A stretch of DNA of 36,358 bases, from the NCBI GenBank assembly GCA_016784965.1, contig JADHTQ010000046.1, positions 1-36,358 on the forward strand. The letters run 5' to 3'. Every line of letters begins with the position of its first letter. The first letter of the stretch is position 1. Under the pieces are notes generated by a model. The model did no database searches, was not told the origin of the DNA, and saw only the letters and a list, made by a program, of their open reading frames with translations. Position numbers and translations under genes: made by a program. This document shows, piece by piece, positions 9,305 through 18,450 of the stretch. Source of the DNA: Bacteriovoracaceae bacterium. Its GTDB lineage: Bacteria; Bdellovibrionota; Bacteriovoracia; Bacteriovoracales; Bacteriovoracaceae.

Positions 9305-10696
9305 TCAAGCTTCTTGTAGGCTTAATATGACAGTTGTAGTGGTGCCCATATGTTTTTTAGAAGATATATCAATCGTGCCTCCCAATGCATCAACGATATG
9401 CTTTACAATCGCCAGACCCAGCCCAGCTCCACCATGGTTTTTTTTCAAAGACGAGTCTTCTTGGGTAAATGGTAAAAATAACTCTGTCATATAGCTATCA
9501 CTGATTCCAATACCTGTGTCCGAGAGACAAAATTGAATTTTTTCCATATCAGCTACATGACCAATCGGTGCGATATATAGCGAGATGACCCCTTTTGTAG
9601 TGAATTTGATTGAGTTATCAATTAAACATTGAAATATTTTGGTAATATAATTTTTATCGCCTTGGTAACATTCTTTAAGCGAAGGATCCATAGATAAATC
9701 AAAATCATTGTTTTCAAAATTTAAATTTTTTTTAAGCTCATCAAAGATCTGTTTTAAAGAAAATTTATCCTGTTGCATAACCAAAGCTTTGGATTCAAAT
9801 TGGGCCATGTCAATTATATTGTCCATAACATTTAACAGGGCCTTGCCACTTTGATCAATGCGGCCAATATATTCAAGGGAGTTGTGCTTTTTTGCTAGTT
9901 CACTTAGGCCTTGGATGTTGCAAATTGGGGTTCTAAGTTCATGGCCAATATTTGCTAAAAATTGAGCTTTGGCCAGATTTGTCTTTTTTAAGTCCGTTTC
10001 AATTTTTTTTTGTTGCTCAAGACTCTGTTTGACTGTCAGATGTAGTGAGTTGAAAGATTTGACTACTTGGTCTAGTTCGTCAATTTTGCCTGATTTTCTA
10101 TTTAATAATAGAGGGGAAAATTGTGTTGGATCAATGTGTTTTAAGTAAGTAGCAATGCTTTTTAAATGTCTTGTTAAAAGATAGTTGATAATTAAGACAA
10201 TGCAAAATGATGCAAGAAAAGTTTTAAACATGTTGATGGATAGCATTTGGGCCAACATCTTTAATAATTTGACATGTATACCACTATAGCTCACTGCTAT
10301 TATCAGCTGTCCTAACTCAACTGGCCTGTTGTTGACCAGATGCTTTATGGTGAATATTTTGATTTTATTATTTTGATTATAGTTTGGTGTTCCTTTAAAC
10401 ATATTTATTTTTCTGTCTTGCAAATCACTTTTAACTTGTACAAATACAACACTTTCGTACTCTATGATATGATTTAAGACGATATTTAAATGTTCTTTAT
10501 CTAACTTGTAAAGATCTGCTCCGACAATGTCTAGGTAACTACTTTCAATATGATATATTTTTTTATCAATATTTTTATATTCTTCAAGATACTGTAAATA
10601 CAGCGAAAAGGCAGTGGCCAGGAGAGCAAATAGGGAGCTGCAAAGGATAACACTGATTAGAATCTTGTAGGATAAGCTCTTTTCTACGTTGGACAT
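9305..10696 (-). CDS. membrane sensor histidine kinase
   Basis: 463 residues from ATG 10696, chosen over an upstream ATG at 10750 because TAAGGAA sits correctly before 10696 and nothing precedes 10750. Order of parts: membrane helix ~11-33; extracytoplasmic segment ~34-150 with no family I can name; second membrane helix ~155-175; HAMP-like linker ~176-230; HisKA box FLANIGHELRTPICNI with phospho-accepting H252; then HATPase_c with N box (N360), G1 SDTGIGIS (from D392) and G2 GGAGLGLAIVKH (421-432). It ends right after the ATPase domain. All catalytic boxes look intact, so the kinase should be active. It has no receiver of its own, but the fossil just downstream suggests it once was a hybrid kinase. 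Signal and partner regulator are unknown; none is encoded in the window. Confidence 0.93.
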   Translation of the reverse strand: MSNVEKSLSYKILISVILCSSLFALLATAFSLYLQYLEEYKNIDKKIYHIESSYLDIVGADLYKLDKEHLNIVLNHIIEYESVVFVQVKSDLQDRKINMFKGTPNYNQNNKIKIFTIKHLVNNRPVELGQLIIAVSYSGIHVKLLKMLAQMLSINMFKTFLASFCIVLIINYLLTRHLKSIATYLKHIDPTQFSPLLLNRKSGKIDELDQVVKSFNSLHLTVKQSLEQQKKIETDLKKTNLAKAQFLANIGHELRTPICNIQGLSELAKKHNSLEYIGRIDQSGKALLNVMDNIIDMAQFESKALVMQQDKFSLKQIFDELKKNLNFENNDFDLSMDPSLKECYQGDKNYITKIFQCLIDNSIKFTTKGVISLYIAPIGHVADMEKIQFCLSDTGIGISDSYMTELFLPFTQEDSSLKKNHGGAGLGLAIVKHIVDALGGTIDISSKKHMGTTTTVILSLQEA

Positions 10697-10814
10697 AGCA
10701 TATTCCTTACACCTATTGGTAATAGACAATACCAATTTAAGTACTTGCATAATATGTAATGAATATGTTTAATTTATGAGTTTTTATTCACAATTTATTT
10801 ATATTGTGAACCTT

Positions 10815-11774
10815 CTAGAAGAGGTGCTTCAAACCTACACCAATTTCTAGTACATCCTGGTCGGTGCTTTTGGTATTTTGTTGATTCCAGTTAAAGTATG
10901 GAAAGACAGACAAGTCACCGTTTGTGATGTCTATACGAGAGGCAACTTCGTAGCCTGCATCGATGTCACTACCAGGTAAAAGTAGACCTGCTTGTAGGTT
11001 TAAATATATTAATAAACTATCTGATTCGCTGATTAACAAATTTGTATTTAGTGCTAAATTGCCAATCCATTCGTTGCCAATTTTAAAAATTTCGTCAGCA
11101 ATCTCAGTGGCAAAAGGTCGCTGTTTAATTCCCAGCAAGGCACCATAGCGATTGTTACCCCGAAGATAGTGACTGCCAAGGTGTGCACCAAAATAAGTAG
11201 AGGAGTCGTTTGTAACTTCTGCTGTACCCACTTTTTTATAAGAGGCCTTCTGTAGTTGAATATTTAAAGATGAAACAAATTTTTCACTCCAATGATAAGT
11301 TGTCTCTAATTGGGCCAAGTAGGTAAAAGGCGAGACCAAGGTAGCTTGTTTTACATCGTTTGGCTCTGTAGTAGTTAAATATGATAAAGACAAAAGGGCC
11401 GAGCCATCAAAACTCCATTGACTTTTTGAATTATCTTCTAAGACAATCTCTGTCTGGTTAGTTGAAGCTTTAGTAGTTGCTGCCTGCTTGAGCAAAACTT
11501 TATCTTCTTGTACAGAGTTTGCAAGTTCTACGTTATTATTAATAAGAATTTGGTCATTGGGGTAGATTAGGTTTGGATTTTTAATCTGAGGATTAAGGTC
11601 TAATAGTCTTGCAAGTGATCCATTTGGTCCATAAATTTTTCCTGGAAGATGGTCTTGTGAGATCTCAGAGAGCGTATCGCCTGGTTTTACTGTATAGGTT
11701 AGTCCACCTAAACTGAGGGAGGAATATAAAATTGAGGCCAGTAAAACATAAACTTTGATTCTTGAAACTGCCAT
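10815..11774 (-). CDS. LysM-domain outer membrane beta-barrel-like protein
   Basis: 319 residues. Residues 1-24 are a Sec signal peptide (MAVSRIK, then a hydrophobic stretch). A LysM domain follows at ~25-80 with TYTVKPGDTLSEISQ, NPQI and IYPNDQILI, expected to bind peptidoglycan glycan chains. A linker of ~50 polar residues leads to a C-terminal ~190-residue region of alternating hydrophobic/polar strands (SFDGSALLSLSYL, YHWSEKFVSSLNIQL, GNLALNTNLLI) and a terminal phenylalanine (GVGLKHLF), the usual outer-membrane beta-signal. The likely arrangement is a barrel anchored to the cell wall by LysM. ATG 11774 has AAGGAG eight bases upstream. A sigma70-like promoter lies ~100 bases upstream. Specific function unknown. 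Confidence 0.8.
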   Translation of the reverse strand: MAVSRIKVYVLLASILYSSLSLGGLTYTVKPGDTLSEISQDHLPGKIYGPNGSLARLLDLNPQIKNPNLIYPNDQILINNNVELANSVQEDKVLLKQAATTKASTNQTEIVLEDNSKSQWSFDGSALLSLSYLTTTEPNDVKQATLVSPFTYLAQLETTYHWSEKFVSSLNIQLQKASYKKVGTAEVTNDSSTYFGAHLGSHYLRGNNRYGALLGIKQRPFATEIADEIFKIGNEWIGNLALNTNLLISESDSLLIYLNLQAGLLLPGSDIDAGYEVASRIDITNGDLSVFPYFNWNQQNTKSTDQDVLEIGVGLKHLF

Positions 11775-11877
11775 CTAAACTTCTCCTTCTCAAATAAATT
11801 GACTTGTAAATTTATGACAAAAGGCCACTTCCTTTCTTTTTAAATTCTCCCAAGAAATATCGGGAGTATAGTCTATC

Positions 11878-11906
11878 GTCATACTAGTAATCAATATTAT
11901 TGTCAA
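11878..11906 (-). promoter_or_regulatory. promoter of the LysM protein gene
   Basis: On the minus strand TTGACA (11901-11906), a 17-base spacer and TATGAC (11878-11883). It gives a leader of ~100 bases before ATG 11774. The leader contains a small inverted repeat, CTCCC/GGGAG (11847-11851 and 11862-11866), that could fold near the 5' end of the transcript. The rest of the 249-base gap to pyrD shows only AT-rich sequence with T tracts behind pyrD. Confidence 0.55.
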
Positions 11907-12023
11907 TGGAATCTCAATGATGCTTTTAAAGCGTGTAAAAACTACTCATGTTTTATATAAAATTGAGGTCAAAATGACACCACTTAAAAAAAATTAAAAA
12001 AATAAGTATTGCTATAACTTGTT

Positions 12024-13082
12024 TTAAAACTGTGAGAGAAGTTCTTGTAAATTTGAGGCACCTTGTTTTTTGAGTAAATCATCAATGCCAACTTGTATAT
12101 CACTTAAAATTTTTGGTCCTTGATAAATAAAGGAGGTATAAATCTGCACAAACTTACCACCTTGTTTCCAAAACTCATGAATTTGATCAAAGTTAAAAAA
12201 TCCACCAACACCAATTATTTCCAAATTCTTTGTTTCGCGGGTTAAATCAAGTAGATACTTTCTAACTTCAAAGGCCTTATTGTAAAGGAGTGCTCCTGAT
12301 ACACCACCTGGTCCCTTTTGCTCCATGATGGTTGTATTGGTGGCCACAATACCTGAAAGTTCAAAAGTTTTGGCAACCTCTACAACGTCTGCAATTTGCT
12401 CTTTATCCAAGTCGGGAGAAATTTTTACAAACAGCTTTGTTTTGTGAATATGTCTTTGCTCCCATAATGCTCCCAAAATTTCCTTTAGAGCTTCACTGCT
12501 TTGCAATTTTCTAAGTCCTGGTGTATTGGGAGAAGAGACATTGATGACCAAGTAGTCACAAATGGGAGCAAACTTTTTATATAGTAGTAAGTAGTCTCTA
12601 AAGCTTTGATCATCTGGAGTTAATTTATTTTTTCCAAGGTTTACACCAATACAATTTTGTCTAAATTGTTCTACTCTGTCAGCGATTACTTCCATCCCTT
12701 CGTTGGGAAAGCCCATTTGGTTTCTGATACTTTTCTCTTCCACGTAACGAAAGATGCGCGGTTTGGGATTACCAGGTTGTGGCAGAGGTGTTACAGTGCC
12801 CACTTCTATCGCTCCAAACCCAATCTTGGATAAAAACTCTAACGCAATGGCCTCTTTATCAAGCCCTGCTGCCACTCCAACGGGAAAGCTCCAGGATAGT
12901 CCATCCAAAGAGGTAATTCTGTAGCGGTTGTGATCTCCATAAGCTCGATTTACTCCAGCAAAGGTGTTAGCAAAAAAATCTGGGTATTTATGGAAAAGAG
13001 CAAAAGATTGATTGTGTATAAGCTCGGGGTTTAGCTTAAATGCAGCTTTTTGAATTAGTGGGAAGAGTTTTTTTTTAAACAT
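12024..13082 (-). CDS. pyrD: dihydroorotate dehydrogenase (quinone), class 2
   Basis: 352 residues from ATG 13082 (AAGGGAG eight bases upstream; an earlier in-frame start would overlap pyrE). Oxidises dihydroorotate to orotate with FMN and passes electrons to membrane quinone, the fourth step of UMP synthesis. The ~50-residue N-terminal extension before the barrel marks the membrane-associated class 2. Motifs: GVAAGLDK (69-76), GTVTPLPQPGNPKPR, NQMGFPNEG, GVNLGKNK, VINVSSPNTPGLR with S184 as the class 2 catalytic serine, KISPDLD, ATNTT, GGVSG, GVGGF and the closing QIYTSFIYQGP. Last gene of the pyrCFED operon, 26 bases after pyrE. Confidence 0.97.
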   Translation of the reverse strand: MFKKKLFPLIQKAAFKLNPELIHNQSFALFHKYPDFFANTFAGVNRAYGDHNRYRITSLDGLSWSFPVGVAAGLDKEAIALEFLSKIGFGAIEVGTVTPLPQPGNPKPRIFRYVEEKSIRNQMGFPNEGMEVIADRVEQFRQNCIGVNLGKNKLTPDDQSFRDYLLLYKKFAPICDYLVINVSSPNTPGLRKLQSSEALKEILGALWEQRHIHKTKLFVKISPDLDKEQIADVVEVAKTFELSGIVATNTTIMEQKGPGGVSGALLYNKAFEVRKYLLDLTRETKNLEIIGVGGFFNFDQIHEFWKQGGKFVQIYTSFIYQGPKILSDIQVGIDDLLKKQGASNLQELLSQF

Positions 13083-13108
13083 TGCAGCTACTCCCTTACG
13101 TGGGCCAA

Positions 13109-13732
13109 TTAAACATCTACCGCTTTGATCCACTGGTGAATAAATTGGGATTCATCTTGAGTTATCACGTTCATATCAATACATTGGGCAATCAATGTTT
13201 CAAAATTGGTGAGGGTAACAAAGCTCATTTTGCTTGCTTTAAAGTTTTGAGTTGCTTTTGCAAAACCATAGGAAAAGATGGCCATTACCGTTAATACATC
13301 AGCTTGTTCCATTGTGATCGCTTCGGCTGCCTTGAGGCAGCTGCCTCCGGTAGAAATTAAATCTTCAATGACGATGACTCTTTGACCTTTTTGCAACTGG
13401 CCTTCAATTTTATTTTCTCTTCCATGTCCCTTGGCCTTACTTCTTACATAAATGAGAGGTAAGTTTAATTTCTGTGCCACCATGGAGGCATAGGGGATTC
13501 CTGCCGTGGCCACACCCGCTATAACTTCTACGTCTTTAAAGTTTTGTTCAATTTGATTTGTAAATCCCTCTACGATTAACTCCCGAATTGTTGGATATGA
13601 TAAGCTTAGACGATTATCACAATATACCGGTGACTTTATACCTGAGGCCCAGGTAAAGAGGTTATCTGGACTTAGAATAAATGCCTTGATGTCAATTAAC
13701 GCTTTTGCAATGAGTTTACTGTGGTTTTCCAA
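13109..13732 (-). CDS. pyrE: orotate phosphoribosyltransferase
   Basis: 207 residues. Transfers phosphoribosyl from PRPP to orotate to give OMP. The PRPP loop VIVIEDLISTGGS is at 119-131 (acidic pair E123-D124). GVATAGIPYASMVA (~73-86) and YVRSKAKGHGRENKIEG (~95-111, catalytic Lys/Arg/His loop) are intact. The start is TTG 13732, supported by GAGAGG five bases upstream; that site overlaps the TAG of pyrF, so translation is probably coupled. The next upstream and downstream genes are pyrF (10 bases) and pyrD (26 bases). Confidence 0.96.
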   Translation of the reverse strand: MENHSKLIAKALIDIKAFILSPDNLFTWASGIKSPVYCDNRLSLSYPTIRELIVEGFTNQIEQNFKDVEVIAGVATAGIPYASMVAQKLNLPLIYVRSKAKGHGRENKIEGQLQKGQRVIVIEDLISTGGSCLKAAEAITMEQADVLTVMAIFSYGFAKATQNFKASKMSFVTLTNFETLIAQCIDMNVITQDESQFIHQWIKAVDV

Positions 13733-13742
13733 TGAGACCTCT

Positions 13743-14444
13743 CTAGCTTATGGAGTCTAAAATTTTATTAAAGGCCGCACTCGGGGAGGGGGCCTTAGTT
13801 ACTTCTCTTCCTACTACAATATGACTTGCACCAAAGTTGATGGCATCACGGGGAGTTGCAACTCTAGTTTGATCATGTGTGTTGGCAGTGTTTAACCTTA
13901 CACCGGGGGTGACGATTAAAAAATTTTCTCCCAATGACTTTCTTATCACTTTGGCTTCTAGCGCTGAAGCTACAACACCGTCAAGACCGGCACTTTGGCT
14001 TAGCTTTGCAAGCTTTAATACGTGATCCTCAATGCTTCCTTTTACACCTAATGTTTGATTTAGATCTTGGTCTGAAGTACTGGTTAGATGGGTAACTGCA
14101 ATAACTTTCGGTCTATTAATTCCAATGAGCTCATTTTGCATTGTAATTACATCATTCATCATTTTAAATCCGCCCAAGCTGTGGACGTTGATTAAATGCA
14201 CTCCTAGTTTGGCCAAATTTAAGCAGGCATTTTGCGCCGTATTTGGGATGTCGTGGACTTTTAAGTCGAGAAATATTTTTAAATCTTTTTCCAATAAGTA
14301 TTCAATAATTTCACTACCAAGAGAGTAAAATAGCTGCATTCCTACTTTTACGTATTTTAGGTCCGTGCCTAGTTTTATAACAAGGTCTTCGACTTGTTGT
14401 TTAGTGGTAAAGTCAAGGGCAACAATTACTTTTTCATTTACCAT
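13743..14444 (-). CDS. pyrF: orotidine 5'-phosphate decarboxylase
   Basis: 233 residues from ATG 14444. It decarboxylates OMP to UMP. Catalytic residues are all present: D11 (VALDF), K33, and the D60-x-K62-x-x-D65 array in FLDLKVHDIPNT. TPGVRL near residue 180 and VGREVTKAPSP near 210 form the phosphate site. The ATG overlaps the end of pyrC by seven bases (ATGGTAA, where TAA is the pyrC stop), with GGGAG inside pyrC as ribosome site. This argues against the longer in-frame version that would begin 54 bases further upstream. Translational coupling with pyrC is likely. Confidence 0.96.
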   Translation of the reverse strand: MVNEKVIVALDFTTKQQVEDLVIKLGTDLKYVKVGMQLFYSLGSEIIEYLLEKDLKIFLDLKVHDIPNTAQNACLNLAKLGVHLINVHSLGGFKMMNDVITMQNELIGINRPKVIAVTHLTSTSDQDLNQTLGVKGSIEDHVLKLAKLSQSAGLDGVVASALEAKVIRKSLGENFLIVTPGVRLNTANTHDQTRVATPRDAINFGASHIVVGREVTKAPSPSAAFNKILDSIS

Positions 14445-15742
14445 TTTTTCTCCCACACAACATTTCCTTTTAATATTGTAAGACTGGGCCAACCCCATAG
14501 TTTCATACCGGCAAAGGGTGTATTTTTTCCTTTAGAGACAAAGGATTCGGGATCAACTTCTTGGACTCTTTTTAATTCAAAGACAGAAAGATCTGCACTG
14601 TGGCCCTCTTCTATGTCCCCCCAAGGTAGATGAAAAACTCTTGCTGCATCAATGCTCATTCTAGAGACTAGAGTTTTTAAACTAATTTTATTAGTTAGAA
14701 CTAGATGTGTGTATAGGAGCGGGAAAGCAGTTTCTAAACCAACTACTCCAAAGGCCGCACCATGGATATCTTTTTGTTTGTCAAAAATTGTATGAGGAGC
14801 ATGATCTGTGGCGATCATGTCAATTACGCCAGAGTCTAGTGCTTCTACTAAGGCATCGCGGTCTTGTTTGGTACGCAGGGGAGGATTCATTTTAAAGTTG
14901 GGTAAAAAATTAGCAGACAGAAGGTCTTCATCACATAAGACTAAGTGGTGGGGGGTAACTTCAGCACTTACTGGCAATCCTTCTGCTTTTGCGCTTCTAA
15001 TTAAATCCACCGATTCTTTACAACTAATGTGCATGACATGATATTGGGCAGGGTGTTTGCGGCAAATTTCTAGATCTCGCTTAATCATCTCATACTCTGC
15101 ATCTGCAGGGATCCCAGCGATCTCTAATTGTTCAGCGACTTCCCCTTTATGGATAGCTCCACCATTTGAGAGATGTGAAACTTCGCAATGTTGCATGATT
15201 GTAAGATGATTTTCTAGGGCCTTTTTAAACGCCTCTGTCATTATCTTATCACAATTGATGCCCCTGCCATCATCTGTAATTCCAAAGATATCTTTGTGGT
15301 GATACATGTTAAAATCAGCGAGAGTCTTCCCTTTCATCTGTTTGGTGATAGCAGGAATGGGGATTACTCTACAAAATTTGTGTTCTAGGGCCGCTTCTCT
15401 TACAGAGTCGATTAGCTCTGCAGTACAAATTGGAGGGTTGGTGTTTGGCATACAAGCTATAGTGGTAAAACCTCCTCTAGAAGCTGCTTCTGTGCCGCTT
15501 TTAATATTTTCTTTGAGGTCTTTATTAATACTGCTTTTATCGGGCCACCTTAAGTGGACGTGCATGTCAATGAGTCCCGGTGTCACCAGTGCCCCTCTAA
15601 CATCATACTCTTTTTGCGCCTGCAGTCTTTTTGTTGATGAGCAAATATTTGAGACAACATTGTCAGTAATTAAAATATTGGATAGTCCAACTTCTGGGCC
15701 AGCTGATATTAGTTGGCAGTTTTTAAGTAGGATTGTATTCAT
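14438..15742 (-). CDS. pyrC: dihydroorotase, class I
   Basis: 434 residues. It reversibly cyclises carbamoyl-aspartate to dihydroorotate. Metal ligands are visible as H61-x-H63 in DMHVHLR, D157/D158 in GITDDGRG, H185 in MQHCE, H238 in MHISC and D313 in IATDHAPH. The length and the DDG motif place it in the class I (long) type rather than the short E. coli type, and the catalytic set is complete, so it should be an active enzyme and not an inactive PyrC-like subunit. First gene of the operon, with AGGAGG seven bases before ATG 15742 and a TATAAT about 20 bases upstream. Confidence 0.96.
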   Translation of the reverse strand: MNTILLKNCQLISAGPEVGLSNILITDNVVSNICSSTKRLQAQKEYDVRGALVTPGLIDMHVHLRWPDKSSINKDLKENIKSGTEAASRGGFTTIACMPNTNPPICTAELIDSVREAALEHKFCRVIPIPAITKQMKGKTLADFNMYHHKDIFGITDDGRGINCDKIMTEAFKKALENHLTIMQHCEVSHLSNGGAIHKGEVAEQLEIAGIPADAEYEMIKRDLEICRKHPAQYHVMHISCKESVDLIRSAKAEGLPVSAEVTPHHLVLCDEDLLSANFLPNFKMNPPLRTKQDRDALVEALDSGVIDMIATDHAPHTIFDKQKDIHGAAFGVVGLETAFPLLYTHLVLTNKISLKTLVSRMSIDAARVFHLPWGDIEEGHSADLSVFELKRVQEVDPESFVSKGKNTPFAGMKLWGWPSLTILKGNVVWEKKW

Positions 15743-15761
15743 AAATATGCCTCCTGCGCTG

Positions 15762-15778
15762 ATTATAATTGTAACAAT
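15762..15778 (-). promoter_or_regulatory. pyr operon -10 box with overlapping palindrome
   Basis: On the minus strand a perfect TATAAT (15762-15767) lies 19 bases before the pyrC ATG. Directly upstream is the palindrome ATTGTTACAAT (15768-15778, five-base arms). No good -35 is found, as expected for an activated or regulated promoter. The predicted leader is only about a dozen bases, too short for a PyrR-type or UTP-sensing attenuator. Confidence 0.45.
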
Positions 15779-15784
15779 AATTAC

Positions 15785-15814
15785 TTGTACACATCAAAAA
15801 GATTTTATTAAAAT
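15785..15814 (+). promoter_or_regulatory. promoter of the aspartokinase-DAP decarboxylase gene
   Basis: TTGTAC (15785-15790), an 18-base spacer and TAAAAT (15809-15814), about 53 bases before ATG 15868. The leader is too short for a lysine riboswitch, and I see none of its conserved elements. Confidence 0.45.
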
Positions 15815-15867
15815 ATTCTTTTTAGTTTCTTCCCAAGTAATATAAGCAAGTGCAAAAAGGGCAGGTC

Positions 15868-18450
15868 ATGGAACAAAAATGGGTTGTATTAAAATTTGGG
15901 GGTACCAGTGTATCCAATCTGGATAATTGGGGAGTAATAAGGTCGGTTATAGAGCAGAGGATTGCCGAGGAATACACTCCAGTAGTTGTCTGTTCAGCAA
16001 TTTCTGGTATTTCAAATCTATTAGAGCAAGTAATTAAAAATGCCATAAACGGAAAATATCAACAAACCCTAGATAAACTACAAAACAAACACCTCAAGCT
16101 GTGTAGAGAGTTTAAGATAGATTTTGAAAAAACTATTGGAGTTGACTTTACAAATTTGGTTGACCTTTTGTTGGGGGTATCACTACTTAAAGAAATTGGT
16201 CCCCGTATCCAGGCACAAATCATGTCTGTTGGCGAGCTGATGTTGACCAAAATGGCCCATCGTTTTCTTGTAAATAACGGTGTTGACATTGTTTGGCAAG
16301 ATGCAAGAGAGTGTATGCATGCCGCCACTAACGATTTCTCGGCGGCCCATTACCTTTCAGCACATTGTCAGTTTGATCCGCGCGATGATGTAAAAAAATT
16401 ACTACAACCCCACAAGGCCATTATTACCCAAGGATTTATCGCCAGAGATAATCGTGGTGACACGGTTTTGCTTGGTCGTGGTGGGTCAGATACTTCTGCA
16501 ACAACTTTTGCAGCTTTACTGCAAGCGTCAAGTTGTGAGATCTGGACTGACATTCCGGGCATATTTACTACTGACCCAAGAACCACTCCCGAAGCATTTT
16601 TACTAAAAGAACTTGACTATGATGAGGCACAAGAGCTTGCCTCAACGGGAGCAAAAATCATCCACCCCAAGTGTATCGCTCCGGCCTATAAATATAATAT
16701 CCCCATTAAAATAAAATCGGTGTATCACCCCCTTCTTGAAGGTACTCAAATTACCAACTTCGGTCACAGCAATGCCCCTAGAGTAAAAGGCATTGCCATG
16801 AAAAAAGATGTTAAGCTTATTTCTATCGAAACGGTTAATATGTGGGGGCAATCGGGATTTTTGGCCGACCTTTTTTTATGTTTTAAAAACCATAAAATAT
16901 CAATTGATTTAATTTCAACTTCAGAAAGCAACATTACAGTGAGCTTAGATACTCTGCCAAACTCTTTAGACAAACACCTCATGGAGCTATTATTGAGTGA
17001 TTTAAAGAAATTTGGAGATGCCAAGTTAATTGGTCCTTGCGCTTCAATAGGGCTTGTTGGTAAAAAAATTAGAACAATTTTACATCAATTGACACCAGTT
17101 TTTGAGCTATTTGAAGAACATAAAATTCATCTAATTTCTCAAGCTGCAAATGATCTAAACTTGACAATTGTGGTAGATGAACAACAGGCACAAAGATTGT
17201 TACCAAAGCTGCACTCTCAACTTTTTAAAGAGGGGGCATCTAACATATCGATGTTAGGTCCCACTTATAAAGAGTGCACTCAAAACTTGGATGCTGATGT
17301 TGCTTCCACTTACTCTACCTGGTGGAGCAATCAAAAAGAGGTCCTAAAGGCCATGGATGTTTCAGACGTGCCAGTATATGTATACAACCAACAAACTATC
17401 AAAGACTCCATCAGCGAGCTAAAACAACTAAAGGCAGTGGATAAAATATTCTATGCCATGAAGGCCAACTTTAATCCTCAAGTTCTTGAGACCATATACA
17501 ATCAAGGGATTGGTTTTGAGTGTGTTTCAACAGGAGAAATTAAAGCTATTTTGCGTTTGTTTCCAAAGATTTCACCACAAAATATTATCTTTACCCCCAA
17601 TTATGCTTCATATGATGAGTACAAATATGCTCTGGAGCAAAATGTATATGTTACCATTGATAATCTACACCCGCTTAAACATTGGAAGGAGTTGTTTAAA
17701 AACCGCTCACTTTTTATTCGCCTAGATCCTGGTATGGGGGCCGGCCATCACAAGTTTGTCAAAACTGCTGGGATGCAATCGAAGTTTGGAGTTTCACCCG
17801 AAAACATTCCTTCTCTTCTAGAAATGGTAGATGAGCTAAAAATTAAAGTAGTAGGTCTACATGCCCATATTGGTAGCGGGATTTTTTCTAAGACCAAGTG
17901 GAGCGAGACGGCCTTATTTTTACACTCTTTTACATCTGTGTTTAAAGATGTAAAGATTTTGGATCTTGGAGGGGGACTTGGAGTTTCTGAGCGAATAGGT
18001 CATGCAGCAATAGACCTGGTGGCCATTGACGATCATTTAATGCAGTTTAAAAAAATTGCTCCCAATATAAAAATTTGGATTGAGCCCGGTCGCTTTGTTG
18101 TAGCAAACTCTGGAGTAATGTTAACTAAAGTCAATCAGATTAAAACCAAAGGACAAAAGCGCTACATCGGTGTAAATGCAGGTATGAGTTGTTTTATAAG
18201 GCCTATGCTCTATGGTTCATATCACGAAATTGTAAACCTAACTCGTCTTGAACAGGGACCTTCAATGGTTGCCGATATTGTAGGGCCAATTTGTGAGTCT
18301 GGTGACACCATAGGTTTTGCGCGCAAATTGCCCGAGACGACAGAGGGAGACATTCTTTTAATCAATGCAACAGGGGCATACGGATACGCCATGAGTTCTG
18401 GCTACAACTTAAGAGATAAACCTCGCGAACACTTTATCAAGGCGAATTAG
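15868..18450 (+). CDS. bifunctional aspartate kinase / diaminopimelate decarboxylase
   Basis: 860 residues from ATG 15868 (GTG 15850 is in frame but has no ribosome site). It fuses the first and last enzymes of lysine synthesis. The N-terminal aspartokinase has KFGGTS at 9-14, GFIARD, LGRGGSDTSAT, WTDIPGIFTTDPR and GAKIIHPK, then tandem ACT domains to ~455, the usual site of lysine feedback. The C-terminal fold type III decarboxylase (~475-860) has the PLP lysine in YAMKAN (K532), ECVSTGE, LDPGMGAGHHKFV, GLHAHIGSG, LDLGGGLG, EPGRF, GPICESGD and ATGAYGYAMSSGYN. Both halves look complete. Such fusions are known in a few Gram-negative groups, including Xanthomonas-type bacteria. Its end overlaps the convergent small gene by 14 bases. 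Confidence 0.95.
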   Translation: MEQKWVVLKFGGTSVSNLDNWGVIRSVIEQRIAEEYTPVVVCSAISGISNLLEQVIKNAINGKYQQTLDKLQNKHLKLCREFKIDFEKTIGVDFTNLVDLLLGVSLLKEIGPRIQAQIMSVGELMLTKMAHRFLVNNGVDIVWQDARECMHAATNDFSAAHYLSAHCQFDPRDDVKKLLQPHKAIITQGFIARDNRGDTVLLGRGGSDTSATTFAALLQASSCEIWTDIPGIFTTDPRTTPEAFLLKELDYDEAQELASTGAKIIHPKCIAPAYKYNIPIKIKSVYHPLLEGTQITNFGHSNAPRVKGIAMKKDVKLISIETVNMWGQSGFLADLFLCFKNHKISIDLISTSESNITVSLDTLPNSLDKHLMELLLSDLKKFGDAKLIGPCASIGLVGKKIRTILHQLTPVFELFEEHKIHLISQAANDLNLTIVVDEQQAQRLLPKLHSQLFKEGASNISMLGPTYKECTQNLDADVASTYSTWWSNQKEVLKAMDVSDVPVYVYNQQTIKDSISELKQLKAVDKIFYAMKANFNPQVLETIYNQGIGFECVSTGEIKAILRLFPKISPQNIIFTPNYASYDEYKYALEQNVYVTIDNLHPLKHWKELFKNRSLFIRLDPGMGAGHHKFVKTAGMQSKFGVSPENIPSLLEMVDELKIKVVGLHAHIGSGIFSKTKWSETALFLHSFTSVFKDVKILDLGGGLGVSERIGHAAIDLVAIDDHLMQFKKIAPNIKIWIEPGRFVVANSGVMLTKVNQIKTKGQKRYIGVNAGMSCFIRPMLYGSYHEIVNLTRLEQGPSMVADIVGPICESGDTIGFARKLPETTEGDILLINATGAYGYAMSSGYNLRDKPREHFIKAN

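Noticed and set aside
15743-15867. Lysine riboswitch before the aspartokinase fusion
   Set aside because: Only ~55 bases lie between the likely promoter and the start, too short for the element, and no conserved parts are seen.
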